64,000 nt of DNA, taken from the NCBI RefSeq assembly GCF_900188155.1, contig NZ_FZOG01000001.1, forward strand, positions 62,001 to 126,000. Direction: 5' to 3'. Made by a program: the position numbers and the translations under genes. Positions within the stretch are counted from its first letter, which is position 1. The number at the start of each line of letters is the position of its first letter. This DNA is from Pseudomonas segetis (GTDB lineage: Bacteria; Pseudomonadota; Gammaproteobacteria; Pseudomonadales; Pseudomonadaceae). Below the pieces are notes generated by a model that was not told the origin of the DNA, did not search any database, and worked only from the letters and a program-made list of their open reading frames with translations. Shown in pieces: positions 24,870-32,872 of this stretch.

Positions 24870-25937
24870 TTACAGGCTGTTATCTGCCGCCATTTGCATA
24901 TAGCTTGGGTCGAAACGCAGCTTGATATTGCTCTTGTCGCCGGTGCTCACGCCCTTGGCAAAGCTCATGCCGACCGCTTCGGCAGATTGCGCACCTTCAC
25001 CGAGCAGGCCATGGTTGAACGAGAACTCGGCCACTTTGCTCATGGTTGCGGGCAATTTCGGGCTGTTGGCGAAGGCCACCGCGTCGCTGGCGCTGTAGAA
25101 CATTTTGGTGGCGGCAAGCTGTGATTCGTAACCGGCCAGGTCGGTGCCTGAAGCCTTGGCCATGCTTTCGCGTGCGGCCTTGCCTTCAGGGCTGTCGGCG
25201 CTCATGGTGGCCATCACTTCATACCAGGCACCCGTGAGGGCCTTGCCGAAGTTGGGGTTGTCTTTCAAGGTGTCGCTGTTGACCACCATGAGATCGATGA
25301 TTTCGCCCGGGATCTTGCTTGAGTCAAAGACCTTGGTGACGTTGGGCGTGGCCTCAATTTCGGCCAGCAGCGGGTTCCAGGTAGTGACAGCCTTTACGTC
25401 ATCGGTCTGGAAGGCCGCGACCATATCGGCGTCTGAGGTGTTGACCACCTTGAGGTCTTTTTCGCTGAGGTCGGCGCGTTCAAGGCCGCGTGCCAGCAGG
25501 TAGTGTGAAACCGACAGCTCCACCAGGTTGACGGGCATGCCTTTGAGGTCAGCCAGGGTTTTGTTGGCGCCCTTGATCACCACGCCATCGTTGCCATTGG
25601 AGAAATCGCCGATGACCAGCGCGGTGGAATCAACGCCTCCGGCGGCAGGAATGGTGAGCGCATCCATGTTGGTCATGGTGCAGCCGTCAAACTGGCCGGC
25701 GGTATATTGGTTGATGGACTCGACGTAATCGTTGATTTGCACCACATCAATATTGATGTCGTATTTTTTCGCCCATTTATCGACGATGCCTTGTGCCTTG
25801 GCATATTCCCAAGGCATCCAGCCGGCATAGATGGTCCAGCACACACTGAAATTGTCTTTCTGGGCTGCGGGGGCGTTGATGCTGATCGCGACCGCTAAAC
25901 CAGCAGCCAATAGGGAGAACAGACGGGGTGTACGCAT
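24870..25937 (-). CDS. ABC transporter substrate-binding protein (NMT1/TauA type) of the guanidine operon
   Basis: 355 residues with a signal peptide (cleavage after SINAPAA, near residue 24). The mature protein begins with VCWTIYAGWMPWEYAKAQG, the NitT/TauT-family binding-protein opening, and has GQFDGCTMTNMDALTIPA and later KAVTTWNPLLAEI. It is the first gene after the guanidine-I riboswitch. The start at 25937 has a strong GGAGG site 6 bases upstream and is the only one giving a signal peptide; the 37 residues of open frame before it are translated riboswitch sequence. It likely captures guanidine or a derivative in the periplasm. Confidence 0.92.
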   Translation of the reverse strand: MRTPRLFSLLAAGLAVAISINAPAAQKDNFSVCWTIYAGWMPWEYAKAQGIVDKWAKKYDINIDVVQINDYVESINQYTAGQFDGCTMTNMDALTIPAAGGVDSTALVIGDFSNGNDGVVIKGANKTLADLKGMPVNLVELSVSHYLLARGLERADLSEKDLKVVNTSDADMVAAFQTDDVKAVTTWNPLLAEIEATPNVTKVFDSSKIPGEIIDLMVVNSDTLKDNPNFGKALTGAWYEVMATMSADSPEGKAARESMAKASGTDLAGYESQLAATKMFYSASDAVAFANSPKLPATMSKVAEFSFNHGLLGEGAQSAEAVGMSFAKGVSTGDKSNIKLRFDPSYMQMAADNSL

Positions 25938-25942
25938 GTGGA

Positions 25943-25951
25943 ACCTCCAGT
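25943..25951 (-). promoter_or_regulatory. Ribosome binding site complementary to the riboswitch
   Basis: ACTGGAGGT on the minus strand contains the Shine-Dalgarno sequence of the binding protein gene and pairs perfectly (9 bp) with ACCTCCAGT inside the aptamer (26034-26042). Confidence 0.6.
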
Positions 25952-26001
25952 TCGAATTTGGGCGGGCAGGAGTTCGCGGCGGATCCTCAAATGAGGCGCG
26001 T

Positions 26002-26099
26002 TCTCCCGGGCTTTTATCCCGCCGTGTAACCTCACTGGAGGTCGCCAACTCTCGGACCAGCCACTCATCGAACCATCGATGAGCCGGAACCCTAGTCAG
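26002..26099 (-). ncRNA. Guanidine-I (ykkC) riboswitch aptamer
   Basis: On the minus strand three hallmark blocks occur in the right order: CTAGGGTTCCGG (26095 down), CTGGTCCGAGAG (26060 down to 26049) and ACACGGCGGGATAAAAGCCC followed by GGGAGA (26027 down to 26002). These are the highly conserved joining and loop segments of the guanidine-I aptamer. It is 64 bases before the start of the first guanidine-operon gene. A 9-base stretch within it (26034-26042) is complementary to the ribosome site of that gene, suggesting translational control. A small CCTC-N4-GAGG hairpin follows the aptamer. Confidence 0.95.
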
Positions 26100-26172
26100 C
26101 CATTTGCAAATTGTCAGCCGCGTCCCCGCAACGTTTGGCGCTGGCGGGGTTGTCCTGCTTCAAGTTAGCTAA

Positions 26173-26189
26173 AGCGAACATCGTGCCAG
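26173..26189 (-). promoter_or_regulatory. Sigma-54 (RpoN) -24/-12 promoter of the guanidine operon
   Basis: Minus-strand CTGGCACGATGTTCGCT matches YTGGCACGRNNNTTGCW with a single mismatch and has the invariant GG-N10-GC spacing. The predicted start lies near 26162, about 60 bases before the riboswitch core. Confidence 0.75.
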
Positions 26190-26250
26190 TTGAGACGAGG
26201 CTTCTAGAATGTGGTGTTGCGCAATGAACCTTGTGTCAGGGGCCGCTTTT

Positions 26251-26267
26251 TGCATCGCAATGGTGCG
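26251..26267. promoter_or_regulatory. NtrC-like enhancer site
   Basis: TGCATCGCAATGGTGCG matches 11 of 14 defined positions of the NtrC palindrome TGCACCANNNTGGTGCA. It lies about 90-105 bp upstream of the predicted sigma-54 start, the usual distance for an NtrC enhancer. Confidence 0.6.
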
Positions 26268-26300
26268 TTTATGACTGCGAGTGCTGCGATGCGGGGCAAG

Positions 26301-26981
26301 CTAGTCCACTGGGTCGTTATCGCTCATCAGGGTCAATGTGCGGGCTACGGCCACGGCAATGAACATCACCCCGGCGAAGGCCTCCGCACCGGCCAGCAGG
26401 CGTGCCCCCGGGGCTAGTGCATGTATGTCGCCATAGCCCACGGTGGTCAGGGTAACCAGGCTGTAGTAGACAAAGTCATGCAGTTCAAGGGGGCCGTGTT
26501 CGCTCCAGAATGCATTGGGTACAAAGCTGTTGATGACGTGGAATGATGCGGCGAAGGCCAGTGCCAGTTGCAGGTACAGGGCGAGCAGGCCATAGAGCAG
26601 TTCCTGGGTGACCGGGCGCTGGTGAATGACTCGGTTGAACAGTGCATAGACCACCAGCATGTAAAAGGCGATCAAGCCAAAGCCATCACTGAGCGGGCCG
26701 GGCATGACGATGTACTTTTCCAGGAAAAACAAGCTCAGGTTCACTATGCCCAAAGCCAGCGCAATTCTCAGCAGTACGCCTTTGTGGCGCAGGGTGTTCA
26801 TGGCGGATAACACCAAGAGCGAAAAGGCCGTCCACTTCAAGGCAAGATTTGGCGCCGGCCAACCGCTGACGCTGGTGAGCAAGACGCTACTGGCAAACAA
26901 CAGGCGAAATCGGTAGCGCAGCAAAAAAGCGTTGATCACTGAAAAATCCCTATGAAAGTCTGACTGAGCCAAATTAGTCAT
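26301..26981 (-). CDS. Potassium-channel-like membrane protein (Ion_trans_2)
   Basis: 226 residues with about six hydrophobic segments. The last two flank a pore region carrying the potassium selectivity filter TTVGYGD (about residues 179-185). The final helix AEAFAGVMFIAVAVARTL leads to a short cytoplasmic tail, with no RCK/TrkA domain. The first four helices lack a row of arginines, so voltage sensing is not evident. Some proteins of this layout are annotated simply as ion channels. The gene is monocistronic; its stop is 34 bp from the NtrC-like site of the guanidine operon. The N-terminal MTNLAQSDFHRDFS has a poor ribosome site. Confidence 0.75.
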   Translation of the reverse strand: MTNLAQSDFHRDFSVINAFLLRYRFRLLFASSVLLTSVSGWPAPNLALKWTAFSLLVLSAMNTLRHKGVLLRIALALGIVNLSLFFLEKYIVMPGPLSDGFGLIAFYMLVVYALFNRVIHQRPVTQELLYGLLALYLQLALAFAASFHVINSFVPNAFWSEHGPLELHDFVYYSLVTLTTVGYGDIHALAPGARLLAGAEAFAGVMFIAVAVARTLTLMSDNDPVD

Positions 26982-27045
26982 ACAGTATATAAGGATATTT
27001 ATGGACGAGCCCTGTTGGTCAAGTACAGCGCTTGTCCAATTGCAC

Positions 27046-27930
27046 TTAATCGATAAACAGCTGCTGGATCACCGAGAAGTCCTGCTTGCCTTTGCCTTGC
27101 TTGAGCAGCATGCGGTAGAGCTGCAAGGCCAGGGCACCCATTGGCGCACTGTTGCCAAAGTGTTGCGCCGTTTCCTGAGCAAGGCCCAGGTCCTTGGTCA
27201 TTAATTCAGCCATGAAGCCGCCACTGTAGCCTTTGCTGGCCGGAACATTGGCCATGACGCCTGGCCAGGGATTGTATTTTTCCAGCGTCCAGTTCCCCCC
27301 TGAACTCTGGCGCATGATCTCGGCCAGCGTTGCCGGGTCCAGGCCGTTGGCAACGCCCATTGCCATGGCTTCCGCTGTGGCGATCATCTGCACCGCCAAG
27401 ACCTGGTTGTTGCACACCTTGGCCACTTGGCCGGCTCCGTCGGGGCCGGCATGGAAAATATTCTTGCCCATCAACTCGAAGATCGGTCGTGCCTGTTCAA
27501 GATGCTCGACTTTACCGCCAATCATGAATGTCAGCGTGCCCGCCGCCGCGCCCGCCGTGCCGCCAGAAACCGGCGCATCCAGCAGAGGGATATTCCGCTC
27601 AGCGGCAGCCTGGTGCACCTTGCGCGCAGACTCAGGGGCAATGGTGGAACACTCCAGCACCAGGGTGCCGGGTTGCAGGCTGCCAAACAGGCCCGACTCG
27701 CCCAGGTACAAGCCCTCGACGTGACGACTGGCGGGCAGCATGCTGACGACGATTTCTGCGCCCTGCACGGCGTCATGCGCGCTTTTGGCAGCTGTCGCAC
27801 CTTCTCCGGCAAGCTCAGCAACGGATGCTTCAAGCAAGTCGAAGACGCGCAAGGCATGCCCTGCGCGGAGCAGGTTGCGGGCCATTGGCAGGCCCATATT
27901 ACCCAGACCGATAAAGGCGATAGTTGTCAT
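27046..27930 (-). CDS. mmsB: 3-hydroxyisobutyrate dehydrogenase
   Basis: 294 residues. The N-terminal NAD-binding motif is GLGNMGLPMARNLLRAGH, followed by the substrate motif DAPVSGGTAGAAAGTLT (about residues 117-133) and the catalytic lysine in AGQVAKVCNNQ. Oxidises 3-hydroxyisobutyrate to methylmalonate semialdehyde in valine catabolism. It is the last gene of the mms operon, 31 bp after the hydrolase gene. An AATAACAA motif lies directly before the ATG and includes its A, so translation may be blocked by Crc/Hfq when better carbon sources are present. Confidence 0.94.
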   Translation of the reverse strand: MTTIAFIGLGNMGLPMARNLLRAGHALRVFDLLEASVAELAGEGATAAKSAHDAVQGAEIVVSMLPASRHVEGLYLGESGLFGSLQPGTLVLECSTIAPESARKVHQAAAERNIPLLDAPVSGGTAGAAAGTLTFMIGGKVEHLEQARPIFELMGKNIFHAGPDGAGQVAKVCNNQVLAVQMIATAEAMAMGVANGLDPATLAEIMRQSSGGNWTLEKYNPWPGVMANVPASKGYSGGFMAELMTKDLGLAQETAQHFGNSAPMGALALQLYRMLLKQGKGKQDFSVIQQLFID

Positions 27931-27937
27931 TGTTATT
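27930..27937 (-). promoter_or_regulatory. CA motif at the mmsB start
   Basis: AATAACAA (minus strand) is an exact AAYAAYAA match lying between the AAGGA ribosome site and the ATG of mmsB, the place where Hfq/Crc binding would block initiation. Confidence 0.5.
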
Positions 27938-27961
27938 TTCCTTATCTGTTAAGTACAACTT

Positions 27962-29065
27962 CTACAGGTCGGCCAGCGGGTGGTCGCCTTGCCAGACCGG
28001 TTCAAAGTGCGCGGCGAGGGTTTCCGGGCTGATGCTGGCGATGTCCGGCCAGTGCCATTTGGGCGCTTGATCCTTGTCGATCAGGCGGGCACGTACGCCT
28101 TCAGGGAATTCCGGGTGACGACAGCAATTGAGGCTCATGGCGTACTCCATGCGAAACACCTCGGCCAGCGACAGGTGCCTGGCGCGGGCAATCTGCTCCC
28201 AGACCAGATACGCCGTCAGTGGGCAACCGCCCGCCAGGGTTTTGGCTGCGCGGGCCAGCAACTTGTCGTCATCGTTTTGCAGCGCGAGCAATGCGTTGTA
28301 GGCGCTGGGTAAGTCGGCCTGGTCGAGTAGCTGGTCAATGCGCGAGCGTCGCGGCAGCCACTGTGCCTCGGGCATTTCAGCAATGGCTTGTTGTTCAAGG
28401 GCTTTGAGCAGGCTGTGCAATTGGGTTTCAGGCTGGATTTGCCAGTTGAGCTGGATCAGGCCATCAAGCAATGCGTCCTGTTGGCTATCGAGCAAAAAGC
28501 GATCAGCCAGATCCAGGTCCAGGGCATCGCGCGCATTCATGCCGCTGGCGGTCAGGCCAAAGAACAAGCCAAGCGCCCCTGGCATTCTCGCCAGGAACCA
28601 GCTGCCGCCAACGTCGGGGTACAAGCCGATGTTGATTTCAGGCATGCCCAAGCGACTCGAAGGCGTAACGATTCGCGTGCTGGCGCCTTGCATCAGGCCC
28701 ATGCCACCGCCCAGAACATGGCCATGGGCCCAGCAGATAAAGGGTTTGGGGAAGGTGTGGATGCGGTAGTCGAGGCGGTATTCATCGGCAAAAAAACGCC
28801 TTGCCAGTGGCGGTACCTGGTTGGGATGCGCGCGGCATTCCTCGACCAGTTGCACCACATCACCACCGGCGCAAAAGGCTTTTGGACCATTGCCGCGCAG
28901 CATGACGCAGGCGATTTGCGGGTCATCTGCCCACGCGGCGAATTGGCTGTCGAGCGCTTCAATCATCGGCAGCGTCAGTGCATTCAGGCTCTTCTCTGCA
29001 TCCAGGGTCGCCACCCCAATACTGACGCCGTGCAGGCTGGGAAACTCTTCAAAAGTTACGTTCAT
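27962..29065 (-). CDS. 3-hydroxyisobutyryl-CoA hydrolase (enoyl-CoA hydratase/isomerase family)
   Basis: 367 residues, longer than plain enoyl-CoA hydratases and typical of the hydrolase subfamily. It has the oxyanion-hole segments RGNGPKAFCAGGDVVQL (about residue 60) and VLGGGMGLMQGASTRI, then MPEINIGLYPDVGGSWFLARM, whose glutamate and aspartate are the hydrolase catalytic residues. The C-terminal extension ends with HPEFPEGVRARLIDKDQAPKW, a hallmark of this subfamily. Releases 3-hydroxyisobutyrate from its CoA ester so that mmsB can oxidise it. It lies between the hydratase and mmsB genes with short gaps (48 and 31 bp). Confidence 0.92.
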   Translation of the reverse strand: MNVTFEEFPSLHGVSIGVATLDAEKSLNALTLPMIEALDSQFAAWADDPQIACVMLRGNGPKAFCAGGDVVQLVEECRAHPNQVPPLARRFFADEYRLDYRIHTFPKPFICWAHGHVLGGGMGLMQGASTRIVTPSSRLGMPEINIGLYPDVGGSWFLARMPGALGLFFGLTASGMNARDALDLDLADRFLLDSQQDALLDGLIQLNWQIQPETQLHSLLKALEQQAIAEMPEAQWLPRRSRIDQLLDQADLPSAYNALLALQNDDDKLLARAAKTLAGGCPLTAYLVWEQIARARHLSLAEVFRMEYAMSLNCCRHPEFPEGVRARLIDKDQAPKWHWPDIASISPETLAAHFEPVWQGDHPLADL

Positions 29066-29113
29066 CGGTTATCCATTATGCTTATCAGGGCTGGATCAGT
29101 TTCCAGCCACGCC

Positions 29114-29932
29114 TTAACGGTTACGCCACTGCGGCTCGCGTTTCTCGAGAAATGCATTCACCCCTTCGCGGGTGTCATCGGCATTGAACAGGTCGACAAA
29201 CCGCTCGCGTTCTTCTGGGAGCCAGCTATTTGGGTTGCGCTCGCGCGCGCCTTGCAACAGGGGCTTGATGGTGCGCACTGCAACCGGGCTCTGGCGGGCA
29301 ACCTTGGAGGCCAGGAGCAGGGCGTGATTGCGCGCTTCACCGGCTTCGACCACTTGCTCGACCAGGCCAATGCGCAGCGCCGTATTGGCATCGACGCGCT
29401 CGCCGCAGAGAATCATGCGCTTGGCCCAACCTTCACCCACCAGCCAAGGCAATGCCTGGGTGCCGCCAGCGCAGGGCAGCAGGCCAACGGTTGCCTCCGG
29501 CAGTGCCATAAGGGCTTGCTGTTCGGCGATGCGAATGTCGCAGGCCAGCGCGCACTCAAGGCCGCCACCCATGGCAAAGCCGTTAATGGCGGCAATCGAC
29601 ACGCCACGAAAGTCACGCAAGGCTTCGAATGCCTGGCCAAACAAGCGGGCCATTTCACGGGCGCGGGCTTTGTCGCCATCGGCAAACAGCTTGAGGTCGG
29701 CGCCCGCAGAGAAGAACTTGCCGCCTTGGCCGGTGATCACCAGTGCATAGATATCATCGTCGCGGTTAAGGTGTTCAACCAGTTGTTTCAGGCCAATCAG
29801 GGATTCGCGATCCCAGGTATTGGCGGGTGGATGGTTGATGGTGATCAGGGCGGTGTGAGCGTGCTTTTCGACCGTGAGCTTGTGGGTCAGGTCAAAGGCG
29901 CTTGGGTTGTAGGCTTCTATTGCGGTGGTCAT
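29114..29932 (-). CDS. Enoyl-CoA hydratase (probable methacrylyl-CoA hydratase)
   Basis: 272 residues of the crotonase fold. GQGGKFFSAGADLKLFADG and GFAMGGGLECALACDIRIAE form the oxyanion hole, and ALPEATVGLLPCAGGTQALP carries one of the usual catalytic glutamate positions. The second expected glutamate is replaced by A-L in the corresponding helix region as far as I can align by eye, which should be checked. In this operon its expected job is hydration of methacrylyl-CoA to 3-hydroxyisobutyryl-CoA. It lies 30 bp downstream of the acyl-CoA dehydrogenase gene. Confidence 0.85.
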   Translation of the reverse strand: MTTAIEAYNPSAFDLTHKLTVEKHAHTALITINHPPANTWDRESLIGLKQLVEHLNRDDDIYALVITGQGGKFFSAGADLKLFADGDKARAREMARLFGQAFEALRDFRGVSIAAINGFAMGGGLECALACDIRIAEQQALMALPEATVGLLPCAGGTQALPWLVGEGWAKRMILCGERVDANTALRIGLVEQVVEAGEARNHALLLASKVARQSPVAVRTIKPLLQGARERNPNSWLPEERERFVDLFNADDTREGVNAFLEKREPQWRNR

Positions 29933-29962
29933 GAAAACTCCTGATTAGGAACCTTGTTTGTC

Positions 29963-31126
29963 TTACAGCAGCCGATCCAGCATGCCATCTTGCTGCAAAA
30001 GCCGGCGGGCGATGATCAGGCGCATGATTTCATTGCTGCCTTCGAGTATCTGGTGCACGCGGCTGTCGCGCACCCATCGCTCCAATGGATAGTCGTTTAG
30101 ATAACCATAGCCGCCATGAATTTGCAGCGCTTCGTTACAGAGGGTGAAGCAGTGGTCGGTGGCAAAGCGCTTGGCCATTGCGCAGTAGAGGCTGGCTTCA
30201 CTGTGCCGGGTATCCAGCTTGGCGGCGGCCATGCGCACCATTTGCCGGCTGGCGGTGAGGTCGGTGAGCATATCCGCCAATTTGAATTGCACCGATTGGA
30301 AATCGCTCAACTGCTGGCCAAATTGCTTGCGCTGTTCAACATAGCCCAGGGATTGTTCGAGCGCTGCCTGTGCGGCACCGAGCGAGCAACTGGCAATGTT
30401 GATACGCCCGCCATCGAGGCCTTTCATGGCATAGACAAATCCCTGGCCTTCGGGGCCGATGCGATTGCCTGCAGGAATGCGAACATTGGCAAAGGTGATG
30501 GTGCGAGTGGGTTGGGCGCACCAGCCCATTTTCAATTCATTGCGTCCGTAGGTGATGCCGTCGGTATCGGCCGGGACCAAAAAGCACGAAATGCCCTTGG
30601 CACCTTCTGCACCGGTACGCGCCATGACGATAAGCACCTCGGTGGCACCGGCGCCGGAGATAAAGCACTTGCTGCCATCGAGTACATAGGAATCGCCGTC
30701 GAGCCTGGCGCGGGTGCGCAGATTGGCGGCATCGGAGCCAGCATCAGGCTCGGTCAAGCAATAGGATGCCAGCAACTCACCGCTGATCAACCCGGGGAGC
30801 CAGCGGTCCTTCAACGCCTGGTCGGCAAAGGAGGCGAGCATCCAGGCGGCCATGTTATGAATGCTGATAAACGCAGTGGTGGCCACGCATCCGGTTGCAA
30901 GCTGTTCGAATATCAGCGCCGATGACAGGCGCGACAGGCCAAGCCCACCGTTGTCTTCATCAATGTACAGGCCGAGAAAACCTTGCTCTGCCGCGCGGCG
31001 TATGACATCCAGTGGGAAGTGATGGTCACGATCCCAGTCTGCGGCATGGGGGGCCAGCTCCTTGCGCGCAAAAGCCTGTGCGCTATCGACCAGTAAACGC
31101 TGCTCGTCACTTAACTCAAAATCCAT
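29963..31126 (-). CDS. Acyl-CoA dehydrogenase (probable isobutyryl-CoA dehydrogenase)
   Basis: 387 residues, usual for the FAD-dependent acyl-CoA dehydrogenases. Signatures are YCLTEPDAGSDAANLRTRA (about residue 125), the CoA-binding FISGAGATEVLIVMART, and the C-terminal ALQIHGGYGYLNDYPLERWVRD followed by ILEGSNEIMRLI with the probable catalytic glutamate. Position in the valine operon points to oxidation of isobutyryl-CoA to methacrylyl-CoA. The start at 31126 (MDFELSDEQ) is the standard family N-terminus and follows AAAGGGAC; an in-frame start 24 bases upstream is unlikely. 79 bp separate it from mmsA. Confidence 0.92.
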   Translation of the reverse strand: MDFELSDEQRLLVDSAQAFARKELAPHAADWDRDHHFPLDVIRRAAEQGFLGLYIDEDNGGLGLSRLSSALIFEQLATGCVATTAFISIHNMAAWMLASFADQALKDRWLPGLISGELLASYCLTEPDAGSDAANLRTRARLDGDSYVLDGSKCFISGAGATEVLIVMARTGAEGAKGISCFLVPADTDGITYGRNELKMGWCAQPTRTITFANVRIPAGNRIGPEGQGFVYAMKGLDGGRINIASCSLGAAQAALEQSLGYVEQRKQFGQQLSDFQSVQFKLADMLTDLTASRQMVRMAAAKLDTRHSEASLYCAMAKRFATDHCFTLCNEALQIHGGYGYLNDYPLERWVRDSRVHQILEGSNEIMRLIIARRLLQQDGMLDRLL

Positions 31127-31205
31127 GGCTCGTCCCTTTCGCAGCCTCAAAACATGCGGTTAAGGCGGGTGTATGTCCTGTCCAGGCTCAATCACCCGCT
31201 GCGAG

Positions 31206-32699
31206 TTATTTCAGTTGGATCGTCATGTTATGGCTGGCTACTGAGTCTTCATCAAACCAGCGGCTGGTGACTGTCTTGGTCTCGGTGAAAAAGCGCACGC
31301 CCTGCTTACCATAAGCGTGCAGGTCGCCGTAGAACGAGCCTTTCCAACCGGTAAAGGAGAAAAACGGCAGCGGCACCGGTACCGGGACGTTGATCCCGAC
31401 CTGACCCACTTCAACTTCATGCTGGTAACGTCGCGCCGCGCCGCCGGAGCGGGTGAAGATCGAGGTGCCATTGCCGTATGGACTGGCGTTGACCAGCTCA
31501 ATGGCTTCCTCCAGCGTATCGACCTGCATGCACACCAGCACCGGGCCAAAGATTTCTTCACGGTACAGCGCCATCTTCTGGGTCACGCCGCTGAACAGGG
31601 TCGGCCCAACCCAGTTACCGTTGGGGTAGCCTTCAACCTGGCACTGCGAACCATCAAGCAAGCACTCGGCGCCTTCGGCCTTGCCTTCGGCGATCAGGCG
31701 CAGGACTCGTTGCTTGGCTTGCTGGTTGATCAGCGGGCCATAGGCAGCAGAGGCATCATTCCAGTAACCGGGCTTGAGCTCGGCCATTTGTGCACGCAAC
31801 TCATCAATCCACTGTTTCGATTCGCCAACGAACACCGCCACGCTGATGGCCATGCAGCGCTGACCGGCGGCGCCGCAGCTGGCACCGACCAGGTTGCTCA
31901 AGACCTGATCCTTGTTGGCGTCAGGCATGATTACCATATGGTTTTTCGCTCCGGCGAAGGCTTGCACTCGCTTCAGGTGTGCGGTGCCGGTGCGATACAC
32001 ATGTTGGCCAACGGGTACTGAACCGACGAATGAGACGGCGCGTACATCCGGGTGGGTCAACAAGCTGTCGACCACTTCGCGGGCGCCATGCAGCACTTGC
32101 AGCACACCTTTGGGCGCACCCGCTTCGATAAACAGTTCGGCCAGGCGGTTGGGCGTCAGTGGATCCTGCTCGGAAGGCTTGAGGATGAAGCTGTTGCCCG
32201 CGGCAATGGCCAGCGGAAACATCCACAACGGAATCATCGCCGGAAAATTGAAGGGAGTAATGCCGACACAAACGCCCAGCGGTTGGATCCAGCTGGAGGT
32301 GTCGATATCGCGGGCAACATTCTCGGCGGTTTCGCCCATCATCAGGCTGGATATATTGGCAGCTTGTTCGACCACCTCGATCCCGCGCCAGACATCACCT
32401 TTGGCGTCGGCAAAGATCTTGCCGGTTTCCTGGGCAAGAATTTCGGCAAGTTCGTCGTGATGTTCCTTGAGCAGATGCTGGTAACGCAACATGACCCGTG
32501 CGCGCTCTGGCACAGGCACTTCACGCCAGGTCAGGAAGGCTGCCTTGGCGCTGGCGATTGCGGTTTCGATTTCTTCAGCGGTGGCCTTTGGAGCAAGCGC
32601 CAGCACCTCCTGGGTTGCAGGGTCAGTGACTTCGATAAACTCACTGCTGCGGCTTTGCCGCCACTGGCCTTCGATCAACTGGGGAATTGTCTTGGACAT
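31206..32699 (-). CDS. mmsA: Methylmalonate-semialdehyde dehydrogenase (CoA-acylating)
   Basis: 497 residues of the aldehyde dehydrogenase superfamily with the MmsA-specific wording: [37 protein letters not shown], and the catalytic cysteine in [17 protein letters not shown] (about residue 284). The C-terminus has [21 protein letters not shown], typical of MmsA. Converts methylmalonate semialdehyde to propionyl-CoA with NAD and CoA. First gene of the operon. The start at 32699 follows GGAGG. It is divergent from mmsR, its likely activator, with a 173-bp regulatory region between. Confidence 0.96.
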   Translation of the reverse strand: MSKTIPQLIEGQWRQSRSSEFIEVTDPATQEVLALAPKATAEEIETAIASAKAAFLTWREVPVPERARVMLRYQHLLKEHHDELAEILAQETGKIFADAKGDVWRGIEVVEQAANISSLMMGETAENVARDIDTSSWIQPLGVCVGITPFNFPAMIPLWMFPLAIAAGNSFILKPSEQDPLTPNRLAELFIEAGAPKGVLQVLHGAREVVDSLLTHPDVRAVSFVGSVPVGQHVYRTGTAHLKRVQAFAGAKNHMVIMPDANKDQVLSNLVGASCGAAGQRCMAISVAVFVGESKQWIDELRAQMAELKPGYWNDASAAYGPLINQQAKQRVLRLIAEGKAEGAECLLDGSQCQVEGYPNGNWVGPTLFSGVTQKMALYREEIFGPVLVCMQVDTLEEAIELVNASPYGNGTSIFTRSGGAARRYQHEVEVGQVGINVPVPVPLPFFSFTGWKGSFYGDLHAYGKQGVRFFTETKTVTSRWFDEDSVASHNMTIQLK

Positions 32700-32760
32700 T
32701 TTGCCTCCGCTGAAAACCTCAACCTTGTGCGTGATTTTCAGCACGCCTGGTTGGGTCTGA

Positions 32761-32768
32761 TTGTTATT
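32761..32768 (-). promoter_or_regulatory. CA-like motif in the mmsA leader
   Basis: AATAACAA on the minus strand, 62-69 bases before the mmsA ATG. It matches AAYAAYAA, but it is only meaningful if the transcript starts upstream of it. Confidence 0.3.
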
Positions 32769-32811
32769 TTCAGCTTGTTATAGCGCTTGTGCCGAGACTT
32801 GTGGATTGACG

Positions 32812-32841
32812 ATCTTGTCAGGTAGATGGACTATCTTGGCC
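32812..32841. promoter_or_regulatory. Possible MmsR half-sites, 21-bp period
   Basis: ATCTTGTC (32812-32819) and ATCTTGGC (32833-32840) are direct repeats 21 bp apart in the mmsA-mmsR divergent region, the spacing expected for two AraC-family half-sites. Confidence 0.4.
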
Positions 32842-32872
32842 TTACGCATTCGCTAGCAATGGACAATAGCCA

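Noticed and set aside
22439-26048. Interpretation as a nitrate/taurine sulfonate uptake cluster
   Set aside because: The NitT/TauT-type ABC genes alone would fit, but the guanidine-I riboswitch and downstream carboxylase/allophanate genes override it.
28388-29944. 518-codon open frame on the plus strand
   Set aside because: Antisense to the hydrolase and hydratase genes of the valine operon, which have clear crotonase motifs.
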